Assembly (NCBI GenBank): GCA_036835325.1
Contig: DAITMF010000029.1
Span: forward strand, 1 to 43,890
Length of the DNA: 43,890 nucleotides
Reading direction: 5' to 3'
Origin: CAMCHP01 sp036835325
GTDB taxonomy: Bacteria > Bacteroidota > Bacteroidia > Flavobacteriales_D > Sanyastnellaceae
The translations under genes were made by a program, and so were the position numbers. Below, piece by piece: positions 16,701-24,770 of this stretch (its first letter is position 1; every line of letters begins with the position of its first letter). Under the pieces are notes generated by a model. It saw only the letters and a list, made by a program, of their open reading frames with translations, was not told the DNA's origin and did not search any database.

Positions 16701-19700
16701 GCAACTGTCTGGATCGGTCAGCGGAGGTGAGCTCCCCTATGCTCAAGTTGCTTGGATTGCCGCTCCGGGATTGACCGATACAGGCGTACTCGATCCATTG
16801 GTGACCCCAATGAACGACCAAACCTACACCTTAACAGTGACTGATGCGAACGGCTGTCAGGGCCAAGATGCAGTGTTTGTTGATGTTTTGGCAGCGCCCG
16901 TTGTGAATGCAGGCAACGACTTAACGTTGTGCGATCAGCCCATTCCGGAGGTTTTGGTTGGATTTTCGCCTGCCGGCGGGACGTGGAGCGGAGTGAATGT
17001 AACCCCTGGCGGCACATTTACACCTGCGGGTGAAGGCGTGTTCACCTTGACCTATAGCTTCACCAATGCGGGCGGATGCAGTTCCGAAGACAGCATTGAC
17101 ATTACCGTGACCAATCCCGAAACGGCCTCTGCCGGCGATGACTTTACCCTTTGCTTGAACGCAGCTGCGGTTCCTTTGACCGCCGGAGGCACGTGGACCG
17201 GAACCAATGTGACGCCCGCAGGCGTATTTACACCGGCTACCGCAGGGGTTTTTGATTTGGTGTTCTCCATCGGTTCCGGAACCTGCGAAACCAGCGATGA
17301 CCTGCAAATTACCGTTTACGAACTCCCAACGGTGGATGCCGGAGCTGATGCCGCTACCTGCGATGGCGGGTCGGTTGATTTGCTCGCTACCGCAGCATCG
17401 GTCAACGGCGCCATTGCCAACTACAGTTGGACGAACCTCACCGGAGTTTTGGGGACGGATGCCGATTTGACTGTTGTGCCTGCTGTTTTTTCAACCTATA
17501 CAGTGACCGTTACGGATGCCGTTGGATGTTCGGCTTCTGACAACGTAAACGTGGATGTTGTGCCCCTGCCTGTGGTCAATGCCGGAGGCGACCTCACCCT
17601 TTGCGATCAGCCCATTGAAGAAGTACTGTCAGGTTTTTCGCCCACTTCGGGTACTGCAGGTCAAGGCACGTGGTCAGGCACCGGAATTACCGACCCGTCA
17701 GGAAGTTTCCTCTCGCCGGGCACAGGAGTATACACCTTGACCTACACCTTCACCGACAATGGAGGTTGCACCGATACCGACAACATTACCGTAACCGTCA
17801 TCGAGCCTGTAGTGGCCGATGCCGGTATTGATCAAAGCATTTGCCTAAACAATGGAGCTTACGCCTTGCAAGGATTTACACCACTGAATGGCGTTACCTG
17901 GAGCGGCACAGGTGTGGTAAACGCAAGCGGCACGTTTGATCCATTGGTGAGTGGAGAGGGGAGTTTTGACCTCACCCTTGCGTTTGGTTCAGGCACCTGT
18001 TTTTCAACCGATCAAGTGACAGTAACTGTGCTTCCTCTGCCTGTGATAGACGTAGCCACCGACCCTGTATTTTGTGGCAACGACGGCATTTCAGATTTGG
18101 GCGACTTTTCACCCGTCGGCGGTCAGTGGGAGGGAACCGGCATCGTTGATGCTGCTACAGGAAGCTTTGACCCGTCATTGGGAGCCGGAAACTACCCCGT
18201 CTTTTACTGGTATACCGATCTGTTAACAGGGTGTGCTGACACGGCAAACGTTGTGGTCAGTGTGAGTCCGGTTCCAAATGCAAACTTTACAGTTGATGCG
18301 CAGGGCTGCACAAATGCGCCAGCCAACCTGCAGAACACCTCAACCGGCGCCACAGCCTACGTTTGGGATTTCGGCAATGGTGGAGCATCCATCCTCCAAA
18401 ATCCGGATTATACCTATCCTGATGAAGGGATTTTTGACATCTCACTAACAGCGACCAATGCTTTTGGGTGTGTCGACGTGCACATTGAGTCAAATGAGAT
18501 CGTTCATCCGCCGCAGGCGCAACTCGAACTCCAAAATGCCGAAGGCTGTGCCCCGCTTGAAGTGGGCTTTGTGAACACCAGTGTTGGCCAATATGTGACC
18601 TACCAATGGGACCTTGACGGGGCCGTTTCTAACGATGCCGAGCCGCAGCCAGTGACCTACCAGCAAGGCGATGACATTGTGGTGTATGATATCCTATTGA
18701 TTGCGACCAACTATTGCGGATCAGACCAAACCACTGCACCGGTGACGGTGTTTCCGCAGCCGATTGCATCGTTTGGGACGGATTACGACGCGTTTTGCTC
18801 GCCATGGCCGATGCAGATCAACAACACTTCTGTAGGCTTGCCGGACACATTTTTCTGGGACTTTGGGAACGGCAATACCTCGACCCTTGAACAGCCAATT
18901 AGCAACACCTATTTTACCGGAGAAGAACCCACCGATTATACCATTGTACTCAACATTGAAAACGAGTGCGGCGCTGATGAATTCTCCTATACCGTAACGG
19001 TTTTGCCGAACACGGTCACGGCCTTCTTCAACACGAACCTAACGTCAGGGTGCGAACCTCTAACCGTTGAGTTTACCGATTTTTCAACCGGAGGTACAGT
19101 GGTGAGCTACGATTTCGGCGATGGTAACCTTTCGAATTTGGATGACCCCACCCATGTTTTCACCGAGCCGGGTGCTTATACGATTGCTCAGTTCGTAAAC
19201 AACGGGTGCAGCTTCGATACCACCTTTGCTGAGATTGTGGTCTTCAACAATCCCAATCCGGCCTTTACCACCGAAGAGCAGGGCGTTTGTGCGGGTGATC
19301 CCATTCAATTTATCAACTTAAGCGATGAGGTGAATAACGTGAGTTGGGATTTTGGCGATGGCAACAGCTCCAATGTGACCAACCCCTCGCACACCTACAG
19401 CTCAGGCGGCACTTACCAGGTTACGATTCAGATTTCGAGTGAATCGTTCGAATGTCCGGGGACATTGACACAGAACGTTACGGTGTTTAACAACCCGAAT
19501 GTTGGCTTTACGGTACCTGATCAGGTCGGGTGCAGTCCGTTCACGGTGAATTTCTCCAACACGACTTCGGGAGGCAATTTCTACACATGGGATTTCGGCA
19601 ACGGCGAGTCATCTGTGAATGCCAATCCGGTTCAAACCTTCCTGAATGATACAGGCGAGCCGGTGCTCTACACGGTGACGCTTACAGCTGAGAACTTGCA

Positions 19701-20772
19701 GTTGTGTTCATCGGAGACAAATTTTGACATCATCGTTTCTCCGACTCCCGTGGCGCAGTTTAGCATGAGTTCGGAGGAGAGCTGTTTCTTCCCGGTCACT
19801 TTGCAGCTTCAGAACCAATCGGTGTTTGCAGAGGGTTACGACTGGGATTTTGGGGTGTTGGGCAGTTCAACCACTCAGAACCCCTTGGTGGAGATACCGG
19901 CAGTTGGCAGTTACCCGATTGCCTTGACGGCGTCTAATGCGTATGGCTGCTCGAACACTGCCGTCCAAGAATTCACGATTAACCCATTGCCGGCCATTGA
20001 CTTTGCGGCCGATGTAACCAATGGCTGCCAGCCGTTGATTGTGAATTTTCAAAACCTTACCCAAGGTGGAGCCACTTACCAATGGTCAATCGGGCCCTTA
20101 ATTACAAGTTCTGAAGAAGACCCAACAGTTGTATTGAACACCCCAGGCGTGTATGATGTCACATTGGAAGTGACCACTGCCCAAGGCTGCACATCACTAT
20201 TGGAGGTTGACGCGGCCTTGGTAGTTTTCCCGCTCCCCACTGCATCGTTCACCCACGACCCGTCAGAAAGCACCTCTATTTTTGAATCGACGATCGAATT
20301 CACCAACGAATCTAGCGGAGCATTCACCTATTTCTGGACGTTTGGCGACGGAGGTAGCTCGTTCATGGAAAGCCCCACCTACACCTACGAACAACCGGGC
20401 ACCTACACCATTGTTTTGGAGGTTGAAAGCGGGTTTAGTTGCAAAGCTTTGGCTACGAGTACCATTGTGATTCGCGACCAATTCAACGTGTATGTTCCGA
20501 ATGCCTTTACGCCCGATAACGACCGTGTCAACGACGTGTTTAAGCCGGTGATTGTGGGGGAGAGTCTTCTCGATTCGTACCAGCTCACCATTTTCGATCG
20601 CTGGGGCGATGTAGTCTTCCAAACCGAAGACCTCAATGCAGCGTGGATGGGTGATTACAAAGGCGGAGACTACTATGTTCAGAACGACGCCTACACCTGG
20701 CAAATCAAGTATAAACTCACCGGAAATGACACCGGTGATGTAATGGTAGGACACGTTATGGTGGTACGGTAA
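13732..20772 (+). CDS. Giant PKD-repeat surface protein with CHU_C (T9SS type B) domain
   Basis: A 2346-residue exported protein. Residues 1-27 are the signal peptide (ending ALAQ). The N-terminal third holds PKD-like domains with motifs such as FSWNFGNPASG and YTLDWGDGSAP. The middle (about 765-1435) consists of shorter Cys-containing modules beginning xxNAGxDLTLC, arranged as a repeating triad (see findings). Then come about ten more PKD domains (AYVWDFGNGGASILQNPDYTY, VSYDFGDGNLSNLDDPTHVF and similar). The end (about 2252-2346: VYVPNAFTPDNDRVNDVF, LTIFDRWGDVVF, final HVMVVR) is the CHU_C sorting domain. It is very acidic and Thr/Asn-rich and should be an adhesin or filament at the cell surface. 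A TACCTTTG box (13707-13714) precedes the start by 17 nt. Long minus-strand open frames inside it are shadows. Confidence 0.95.
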   Translation: MKLLRLFFMHAIAVLALVSIRHTALAQCQVDAGQNLTICAGQSVQIGGSPTIVQGGNGAAITWSNGLGTSANPTVSPAVTTTYTVTLTNADGCSESDQVTVVVNPLPVAAFSVSNTGCSSSPVQFTNTSTGQGLEFSWNFGNPASGAQNTSTQNNPSHLFVAPGNGAQNFNVSLTVTGANGCINTVTQQVTVNQSPDATLTDANIFTPFEMCGTSGQTTFNITLNNASTTQATNTNYTLDWGDGSAPFSGSTMPPQPHTYSGTGFFDVTFTVQGANGCTTTEVYEVFAGSNPSVGLASPGSTINLCAPNELVFPITNWQNNSDGTTYTVTFSDGSAPVSFVHPPPTSISHVFNTSSCGSTSIGGFSNSFHVRIIAENPCGFSAATIEPIQTSSAPTADVSVFPGTEGCANAPFTFTNVSTNANFNNGGNCVSLMTADWSISPATGWTVTSGSLTNPNSFSAQFQPGEYTITMVGANPCGSDVVSIDICVTTPPVADFTADPVQGCAPLVVPTTNMSSSLNNCDNESYLWQVFPATGWSYVSGNAGSQNPVFSFNQEGTYTLQLTVTNLCGTSVVTETVTVFEPPTVVLNPIPSGCEGVTFVPSALYDNGGTPILSYEWSFPGGSPASSTAANPGSISYNAPGSYTVSIEVENICGTDIAAQSFLIETAPIVNVVPADPAICQGSSVLLSASGASSYSWSGQPGLNTYGSASPTASPTSTTTYTVTGTSLAGCTGTAQVTVDVLPLPSLAPGGPYTLCAGDCVDLAVTALAGTAPYTSYTWTPSTGLSSTTGAATTACLSTSQTYTASVTDVNGCQGQTTVPVTVNPLPVVNAGINLTLCDQPVPEQLSGFSPLGGTWTGPNVSPTGMFTPSGTGSFNLTYTFINANGCENSDQMTIDVIQPVVVDAGMDENFCAGIGVQQLTATTPGGTWSGANVTPAGGFTPQAPGIYTLTYSVGGGSCLTQDVIEVEVYEVPTPNAGLDEVICQGDAVQLSGSVSGGELPYAQVAWIAAPGLTDTGVLDPLVTPMNDQTYTLTVTDANGCQGQDAVFVDVLAAPVVNAGNDLTLCDQPIPEVLVGFSPAGGTWSGVNVTPGGTFTPAGEGVFTLTYSFTNAGGCSSEDSIDITVTNPETASAGDDFTLCLNAAAVPLTAGGTWTGTNVTPAGVFTPATAGVFDLVFSIGSGTCETSDDLQITVYELPTVDAGADAATCDGGSVDLLATAASVNGAIANYSWTNLTGVLGTDADLTVVPAVFSTYTVTVTDAVGCSASDNVNVDVVPLPVVNAGGDLTLCDQPIEEVLSGFSPTSGTAGQGTWSGTGITDPSGSFLSPGTGVYTLTYTFTDNGGCTDTDNITVTVIEPVVADAGIDQSICLNNGAYALQGFTPLNGVTWSGTGVVNASGTFDPLVSGEGSFDLTLAFGSGTCFSTDQVTVTVLPLPVIDVATDPVFCGNDGISDLGDFSPVGGQWEGTGIVDAATGSFDPSLGAGNYPVFYWYTDLLTGCADTANVVVSVSPVPNANFTVDAQGCTNAPANLQNTSTGATAYVWDFGNGGASILQNPDYTYPDEGIFDISLTATNAFGCVDVHIESNEIVHPPQAQLELQNAEGCAPLEVGFVNTSVGQYVTYQWDLDGAVSNDAEPQPVTYQQGDDIVVYDILLIATNYCGSDQTTAPVTVFPQPIASFGTDYDAFCSPWPMQINNTSVGLPDTFFWDFGNGNTSTLEQPISNTYFTGEEPTDYTIVLNIENECGADEFSYTVTVLPNTVTAFFNTNLTSGCEPLTVEFTDFSTGGTVVSYDFGDGNLSNLDDPTHVFTEPGAYTIAQFVNNGCSFDTTFAEIVVFNNPNPAFTTEEQGVCAGDPIQFINLSDEVNNVSWDFGDGNSSNVTNPSHTYSSGGTYQVTIQISSESFECPGTLTQNVTVFNNPNVGFTVPDQVGCSPFTVNFSNTTSGGNFYTWDFGNGESSVNANPVQTFLNDTGEPVLYTVTLTAENLQLCSSETNFDIIVSPTPVAQFSMSSEESCFFPVTLQLQNQSVFAEGYDWDFGVLGSSTTQNPLVEIPAVGSYPIALTASNAYGCSNTAVQEFTINPLPAIDFAADVTNGCQPLIVNFQNLTQGGATYQWSIGPLITSSEEDPTVVLNTPGVYDVTLEVTTAQGCTSLLEVDAALVVFPLPTASFTHDPSESTSIFESTIEFTNESSGAFTYFWTFGDGGSSFMESPTYTYEQPGTYTIVLEVESGFSCKALATSTIVIRDQFNVYVPNAFTPDNDRVNDVFKPVIVGESLLDSYQLTIFDRWGDVVFQTEDLNAAWMGDYKGGDYYVQNDAYTWQIKYKLTGNDTGDVMVGHVMVVR
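16216..18040 (+). repeat. Tandem three-module super-repeat inside the giant PKD gene
   Basis: Modules A (VVNAGxxLTLCDQPxxExLxGF), B (DAGxDxxxC...GTWSGxNVxPAGxFTP) and C (xAGxDxxxCxGxxVxL...TYTLTVTDAxGC) follow one another as A-B-C, A-B-C, A-B. The A modules start at residues 829, 1057 and 1281, that is 684 and 672 nt apart. A lone C-like module precedes the first A. Confidence 0.8.
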
Positions 20773-20792
20773 TCAGCGTCGGGCGCTTTTCT

Positions 20793-20800
20793 TACATTTG
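20793..20800 (+). promoter_or_regulatory. -7 promoter box (TACATTTG) of fabI
   Basis: Full TAnnTTTG match 21 nt before the ATG at 20822. It shows that an in-frame TTG at 20798 is part of the promoter, not a start. Confidence 0.65.
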
Positions 20801-20821
20801 CCCGATACCAAAACGTGTACC

Positions 20822-21640
20822 ATGTCTCACAACTTGCTTAAAGGAAAGAAAGGCATCATCTTCGGTGCCCTTAACGATATGTCGATCGCATGGAAGGTTG
20901 CCGAAAAAGCGCATGCTGAAGGAGCCACCTTTGTATTGACCAACGCTCCCATTGCCATGCGCATGGGTGAAATCAACAAACTTGCAGAAGCATGTGGCAA
21001 CGCATTGGTCATTCCGGCCGATGCTACCAAGAATGAAGACCTTGAAAACCTCTTCAGCCAAGCCATGGAACACCTCGGTGGTCCGGTTGACTTCGTCCTG
21101 CACTCCATTGGGATGTCGCCCAACGTGCGCAAAAACCGCCATTACACCGATCCGAATTACGATTGGTACCACCAAACACTCGATGTGAGCGCAATGTCGT
21201 TGCACCGCACGCTCAGCGTCGCGATGAAGCTCGACGCGATCAACGATTGGGGTTCGGTAGTGGCGTTGACCTACATCGCTGCTCAACGTGTTTTCCCCGA
21301 TTACAATGACATGGCCGATGCGAAATCATTGCTTGAAAGCATCACCCGCAGCTTCGGATACCACTACGGCGAACGTAAAAAAGTGCGCGTGAACACCATT
21401 TCGCAATCGCCAACTGTTACTACCGCAGGTTCAGGTGTGAAGGGCTTCAATGAGTTCATCAACTTCTCTGAGCAGATGAGTCCGCTCGGAAATGCCGATG
21501 CAGGTTCATGCGCCGATTACTGCGTGGCCATGTTCTCTGATTTGACCCGCTACGTGACCATGCAGAACCTCTTCCACGATGGAGGGTTTAGCAACACCGG
21601 TGTGACGCAAAGCGTTATTTCGAAGTTCGGCGAGCAATAA
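20822..21640 (+). CDS. fabI: Enoyl-[acyl-carrier-protein] reductase, NADH-dependent
   Basis: FabI carries out the last step of each fatty-acid elongation cycle, reducing trans-2-enoyl-ACP in the cytoplasm. The 272-residue protein is a short-chain dehydrogenase of the FabI type: the cofactor region GIIFGALNDMSIAW (residues 11-24), HSIGMSP (94-100) on strand 4, and the catalytic pair Y161-x6-K168 in DYNDMADAK, with Y151 as the second tyrosine (Y-x9-Y spacing; E. coli has about the same). PTVTTAGSGVKGF is the substrate-binding loop and the usual site of triclosan contact. The ATG at 20822 is chosen because the promoter box TACATTTG (20793-20800) covers the longer start. Its 3' end overlaps the convergent ATP-grasp-like gene by 26 bp. 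Confidence 0.96.
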   Translation: MSHNLLKGKKGIIFGALNDMSIAWKVAEKAHAEGATFVLTNAPIAMRMGEINKLAEACGNALVIPADATKNEDLENLFSQAMEHLGGPVDFVLHSIGMSPNVRKNRHYTDPNYDWYHQTLDVSAMSLHRTLSVAMKLDAINDWGSVVALTYIAAQRVFPDYNDMADAKSLLESITRSFGYHYGERKKVRVNTISQSPTVTTAGSGVKGFNEFINFSEQMSPLGNADAGSCADYCVAMFSDLTRYVTMQNLFHDGGFSNTGVTQSVISKFGEQ

Positions 21641-22505
21641 ACTGCCGCTGAAACGATTCGGCCAGTAAAGCAATCGACGCCCTGCGCTCTGCCTTCGGTA
21701 AACCCGCCGGCGGACCGTAGGGCGTTGTGTTTACATCAATAAGGTAGATGCGGCCTTCGGTGCGGTCACGCAATACATCAACCTCGCAAAAGTCGATGTT
21801 CATGCGTTTGACCAAGGCTATAATGTGCGCCTGTTCTTCAGTTGAAAACACGGCGTCAACCGCGATGCGTTGGGCAGAAACGGTATCGTTGGTGAAGCGT
21901 TTGTCCCAAGCTTTGAACTTCATGTAGGCAACGGGCAGCTCATCGCCCATTGCAGCAACGCGGTAATCAAGGGCAAGGCCATCGTCGGTACGGTTATTGA
22001 TAACACGCTGGTAGACCGCGTCGGTGATGATTTCGGTGGTCGGACACTCAACGTACCGTCCGTCGTGCAGTGCGTTGCCATTGCTTTTGCACACTGCGGT
22101 GCCGCGATGGGAGGTGGGGTCAATAAAGGTGCCGTACCCAAAAACCGCCAAGTGGTGCGCTTCAACGGTCGTTTTTTGAATGTCGAGGCAATCAGCGTTA
22201 AGTACTCTTCGGGCTTTTTTTTGGATGGATGGATGGAGTTGCCCTTTTACCGTTTGATCGTCGAAAAACAGAACGACATCGCAACTGCGCGGCTTGTTGG
22301 TGAGAACGGCGCCGAGGTGTGCGGCGATGCTGCTCACTGTGGCGCGTTTGGATGGGAAATCGGGCCATGTGACAATCACTGGCGCGGCGATGCCATGCCG
22401 CAGCATTGAAGCCATGCGCGCCAGTGCTGCTTTGGCATCTTTGGCTATGCGTTCGGCGAAGGGCATTCCTTCGCGGTAGTGATTGAGCCACCCGCGTTTA
22501 GCCAT
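21615..22505 (-). CDS. ATP-grasp-like protein of unknown substrate
   Basis: A 296-residue soluble protein. No named family was recognised with confidence. The C-terminal part looks like an ATP-grasp active site: acidic residues E241 and D243 in IDFCEVDVLRD, and D257/N259 in IYLIDVNTTPYGPPAGL, the usual Mg-binding D...(E/D)xN pattern. Earlier segments VAYMKFKAWDKRF (possible ATP-binding lysine) and ALDYRVAAMGDELPVAYMK also fit. ATP-grasp enzymes join a carboxylate to an amine or thiol; the substrate cannot be told. The ATG at 22505 overlaps the nth stop by 8 nt, implying translational coupling, and I prefer it to an ATG 72 nt upstream that would lie inside nth. A GGATGGATG repeat lies in the gene at 22223-22235. 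Confidence 0.72.
   Translation of the reverse strand: MAKRGWLNHYREGMPFAERIAKDAKAALARMASMLRHGIAAPVIVTWPDFPSKRATVSSIAAHLGAVLTNKPRSCDVVLFFDDQTVKGQLHPSIQKKARRVLNADCLDIQKTTVEAHHLAVFGYGTFIDPTSHRGTAVCKSNGNALHDGRYVECPTTEIITDAVYQRVINNRTDDGLALDYRVAAMGDELPVAYMKFKAWDKRFTNDTVSAQRIAVDAVFSTEEQAHIIALVKRMNIDFCEVDVLRDRTEGRIYLIDVNTTPYGPPAGLPKAERRASIALLAESFQRQFIARRTSK
22223..22235 (-). repeat. CATCCATCC-type repeated motif (overlapping double copy)
   Basis: GGATGGATGGATGG preceded by a run of eight T on the plus strand, inside the ATP-grasp-like gene where it encodes HPSIQ. One of eleven loci of this nonamer in the window. Confidence 0.5.
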
Positions 22506-23160
22506 TCGACGCCGACTTGAGGTACTTTGTGATTTCTGATTTGCGTCCGATCGTGGCTGTGATAAAGTCTTTTTCAAGCTTCATGCCTCTGGCCGGTGAG
22601 TATTCTCGTCCGTAAAAAATGATTTGAAGGTGAAGCTTGTTCCACAGCGCTTCGGGGAAGAGTTTCTTAGCATCGCGTTCTGTTTGCTCGACCGATTTGC
22701 CTGTGCTCAATCCCCAGCGGAACATCAACCGGTGGATGTGCGTGTCAACCGGAAAGGCCGGCACACCGAAGGCTTGTGCCATCACAACACTCGCTGTTTT
22801 GTGGCCAACTCCCGGTAGGGCTTCAAGCGCCTCAAAGCTCTCGGGCACCTCACCTCCGTGGTGTTCAATGAGCAACTCTGACAAGCGGTGAATGGCCTTT
22901 GATTTGGCAGGTGATAACCCGCACGGACGTATAATTTCACGGATTTCTTCGACCGTGAGTTTGATCATATCGAACGGATTGTTGGCCCGTGCAAACAGGT
23001 ACGGTGTGATTTGATTGACGCGCTCATCGGTGCATTGGGCTGAAAGCAGCACCGCTATGAGCAGCGTGTACGAATCGGTATGGTTGAGCGGAACGGGAGT
23101 TTCGGAATACAACTTCTCAAGCTCTACAACCACGTAGGCCGCCTTTTCTTTTCGGGTCAT
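22498..23160 (-). CDS. nth: Endonuclease III, lacking the Fe-S cluster ligands
   Basis: A 220-residue base-excision repair glycosylase/AP lyase for oxidised pyrimidines. The helix-hairpin-helix LPGVGHKTASVVM carries the catalytic K121, and D139 in FPVDTHIHR is the catalytic aspartate; both match E. coli K120/D138. The usual C-terminal [4Fe-4S] motif (C-x6-C-x2-C-x5-C after the GRxxC region) is absent: the corresponding segment reads YGREYSPARGMKLEKDFI and the protein has only two cysteines (C43, C80). This cluster-free form may be common in Bacteroidota. The start codon shares one base with the stop of the DUF6702 gene (TAATG), and its own stop overlaps the next start, so three genes are coupled. 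Confidence 0.94.
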   Translation of the reverse strand: MTRKEKAAYVVVELEKLYSETPVPLNHTDSYTLLIAVLLSAQCTDERVNQITPYLFARANNPFDMIKLTVEEIREIIRPCGLSPAKSKAIHRLSELLIEHHGGEVPESFEALEALPGVGHKTASVVMAQAFGVPAFPVDTHIHRLMFRWGLSTGKSVEQTERDAKKLFPEALWNKLHLQIIFYGREYSPARGMKLEKDFITATIGRKSEITKYLKSASNG

Positions 23161-23663
23161 TAGAAGGTAATCAGCTGTGCAGGTTGTTCATAGGTTAGCA
23201 GCAAACGCTTACGGATGCCGTTCAATCTGACATCAATTTCGTTGACTTGCTCGTAAAACAGCTCCATGAGCGCGGTGTTTTGCACTTCAAAGCTGTTTAC
23301 ATCACGCGGGAGGCTGCATTCAAGGTAGCAGTAGGTGAGGTCGAAATCGACCTCCTTGCCGTAGAACCGGTAATCAACGTATTGGTCGTTCAGGTAAAAG
23401 CCGAAATGGTTGCGGATGTAATCTTCGATTTTAAAGTTGGCATGGTTCGACTCGCGGTCGGTTCCAAGGAAGACGCCATCGTCTTCGGTGGCAATGGCGT
23501 TTTCAAGGTCATCGGTAAAAAAGCGCATTTCTATTTCAAGGGTATGTCCCATCCGACTGGGCTGCATGGAGGTGCGGCTGTAGTAGAACTTGTGCACACG
23601 CAAGCCATCTGCAGAGAGCGGAAGAAAAACGAGACATCCTAAAACGATAAATACAAAGCGCAT
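23160..23663 (-). CDS. DUF6702-like exported protein
   Basis: A 167-residue protein with a signal peptide (1-19, ending SADG). The mature start LRVHKFYYSRTSMQ and the following EIEMRFFTDDLENAI match the pattern of DUF6702 proteins, which in Bacteroidota begin HKFYxSxT and continue with IxxRIFxDDxE. The rest (NHFGFYLNDQYVDYRFYGKE, ECSLPRDVNSFEVQNTALMELF) also fits. The fold is beta-rich and probably periplasmic. Function is unknown; relatives often sit beside M1-family peptidases, which is not the case here. A TACCTTTA box (23680-23687) precedes the ATG by 16 nt and should drive the three-gene unit with nth and the ATP-grasp-like gene. Confidence 0.8.
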   Translation of the reverse strand: MRFVFIVLGCLVFLPLSADGLRVHKFYYSRTSMQPSRMGHTLEIEMRFFTDDLENAIATEDDGVFLGTDRESNHANFKIEDYIRNHFGFYLNDQYVDYRFYGKEVDFDLTYCYLECSLPRDVNSFEVQNTALMELFYEQVNEIDVRLNGIRKRLLLTYEQPAQLITF

Positions 23664-23679
23664 TGAAAAAGCTGTTGTG

Positions 23680-23687
23680 TAAAGGTA
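23680..23687 (-). promoter_or_regulatory. -7 promoter box (TACCTTTA) of the DUF6702-nth-ATP-grasp unit
   Basis: Near-consensus box 16 nt before the ATG at 23663, in a 78-bp divergent gap shared with the nrnA promoter (23719-23726). Confidence 0.5.
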
Positions 23688-23718
23688 CTACACTTCAATC
23701 AGTCGCGCGAAGAACTTC

Positions 23719-23726
23719 TATCTTTG
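23719..23726 (+). promoter_or_regulatory. -7 promoter box (TATCTTTG) of nrnA
   Basis: Full TAnnTTTG match. It overlaps an in-frame TTG at 23724, ruling that codon out and pointing to the TTG at 23742 as the start. Confidence 0.6.
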
Positions 23727-23741
23727 ACGCAAACGAACGTT

Positions 23742-24770
23742 TTGGACGCACATTTACTTCAGCGAGCAGATTCGCTCATCCGCGCAGCGAAAAACATTAT
23801 CATCACCTCGCATAAATCGCCCGATGGCGATGCCGTGGGCTCGTCGCTCGCTTTGCAGCATTACTTGACAGGGCAGGGGAAACACGCGACGGTTTTGCTG
23901 CCCGACGGTTTTGCGGCGTACTTGGATTGGATGCCCGGCACCGCTCAAATCGTATATTTCGACAAGCAGCGCGATGCTGCCGTGAAGGCGCTCGAGTCGG
24001 CTGACCTGATTTTTTGCCTTGATTACAACGTGTTGTCGCGAACTGGAAGCGAGATGGCGGCTGCCATGCAGGCACGCGTGGGCAGCGCCAAGTACATTCT
24101 GATTGACCATCACCAGCATCCTGACCATTTTCCGGATGTGTTGATTTCAGATACATCGGCCTGCAGTACCGCGCAATTGGTGTATGCATTTGTTGTTGGA
24201 CTTTCAGGCAAGTCGGCCGTAACAGCCCCAATGGGAAGCTGCATGTACTGTGGCATCATGACCGATTCAGGCAGTTTCAGGTTTCCTTCGGTGACCGCTG
24301 AGACCCACGAAATTGCGGCGCATTTGCTAGCGCTGGGGGTTGACCATGCCGAGATTCACCGCCGCGTGTACGACACCAATTTGCTCGACCGCTTGCGCTT
24401 GGTTGGCTACGCACTGAGTGAAAAGTTGGTTGTTTTGCCTGATTACCATGCAGCGTATATTGTGCTCTCGCACGAAGAACAGCAGCGCTTCAATTACCGA
24501 CCGGGCGACACCGAAGGGTTGGTCAATCAAGCGCTTTCAATCGAAGGGGTGAACATGGCGGCCTTCATTCGCGAAGGCAACAATGAAGTGAAGCTTTCGC
24601 TGCGCTCGCAGGGGCCGTTCAAGGTCAACGAGTTTGCCGCCAAGTATTTCAATGGCGGCGGCCACATCAACGCTGCGGGTGGCGCTGTGCAAGAGCCGCT
24701 TGACAGCGTGGTCAATCGCTTTGTTGAGGCACTTCCCGAGTACAAAGATGCGTTGAACTACCAATTATGA
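23742..24770 (+). CDS. nrnA: DHH-family phosphoesterase (oligoribonuclease / pAp phosphatase NrnA)
   Basis: NrnA degrades short RNA oligomers and 3'-phosphoadenosine 5'-phosphate in the cytoplasm. All DHH-family motifs are present: SHKSPDGDAVGSS (motif I), FCLDYN (II), LIDHHQHPDHF (III), GIMTDSGSFRF (IV), and the DHHA1 signature FNGGGHINAAGG near the C terminus. Length is 342 residues, normal for the family. No ATG precedes the first motif. The promoter box TATCTTTG (23719-23726) covers one in-frame TTG, so the TTG at 23742 (reading LDAHLLQRADSL) is the most likely start, though this remains uncertain. Its stop overlaps the next gene's ATG (ATGA), starting a coupled unit with two FKBP-like lipoproteins. 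Confidence 0.9.
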   Translation: MDAHLLQRADSLIRAAKNIIITSHKSPDGDAVGSSLALQHYLTGQGKHATVLLPDGFAAYLDWMPGTAQIVYFDKQRDAAVKALESADLIFCLDYNVLSRTGSEMAAAMQARVGSAKYILIDHHQHPDHFPDVLISDTSACSTAQLVYAFVVGLSGKSAVTAPMGSCMYCGIMTDSGSFRFPSVTAETHEIAAHLLALGVDHAEIHRRVYDTNLLDRLRLVGYALSEKLVVLPDYHAAYIVLSHEEQQRFNYRPGDTEGLVNQALSIEGVNMAAFIREGNNEVKLSLRSQGPFKVNEFAAKYFNGGGHINAAGGAVQEPLDSVVNRFVEALPEYKDALNYQL

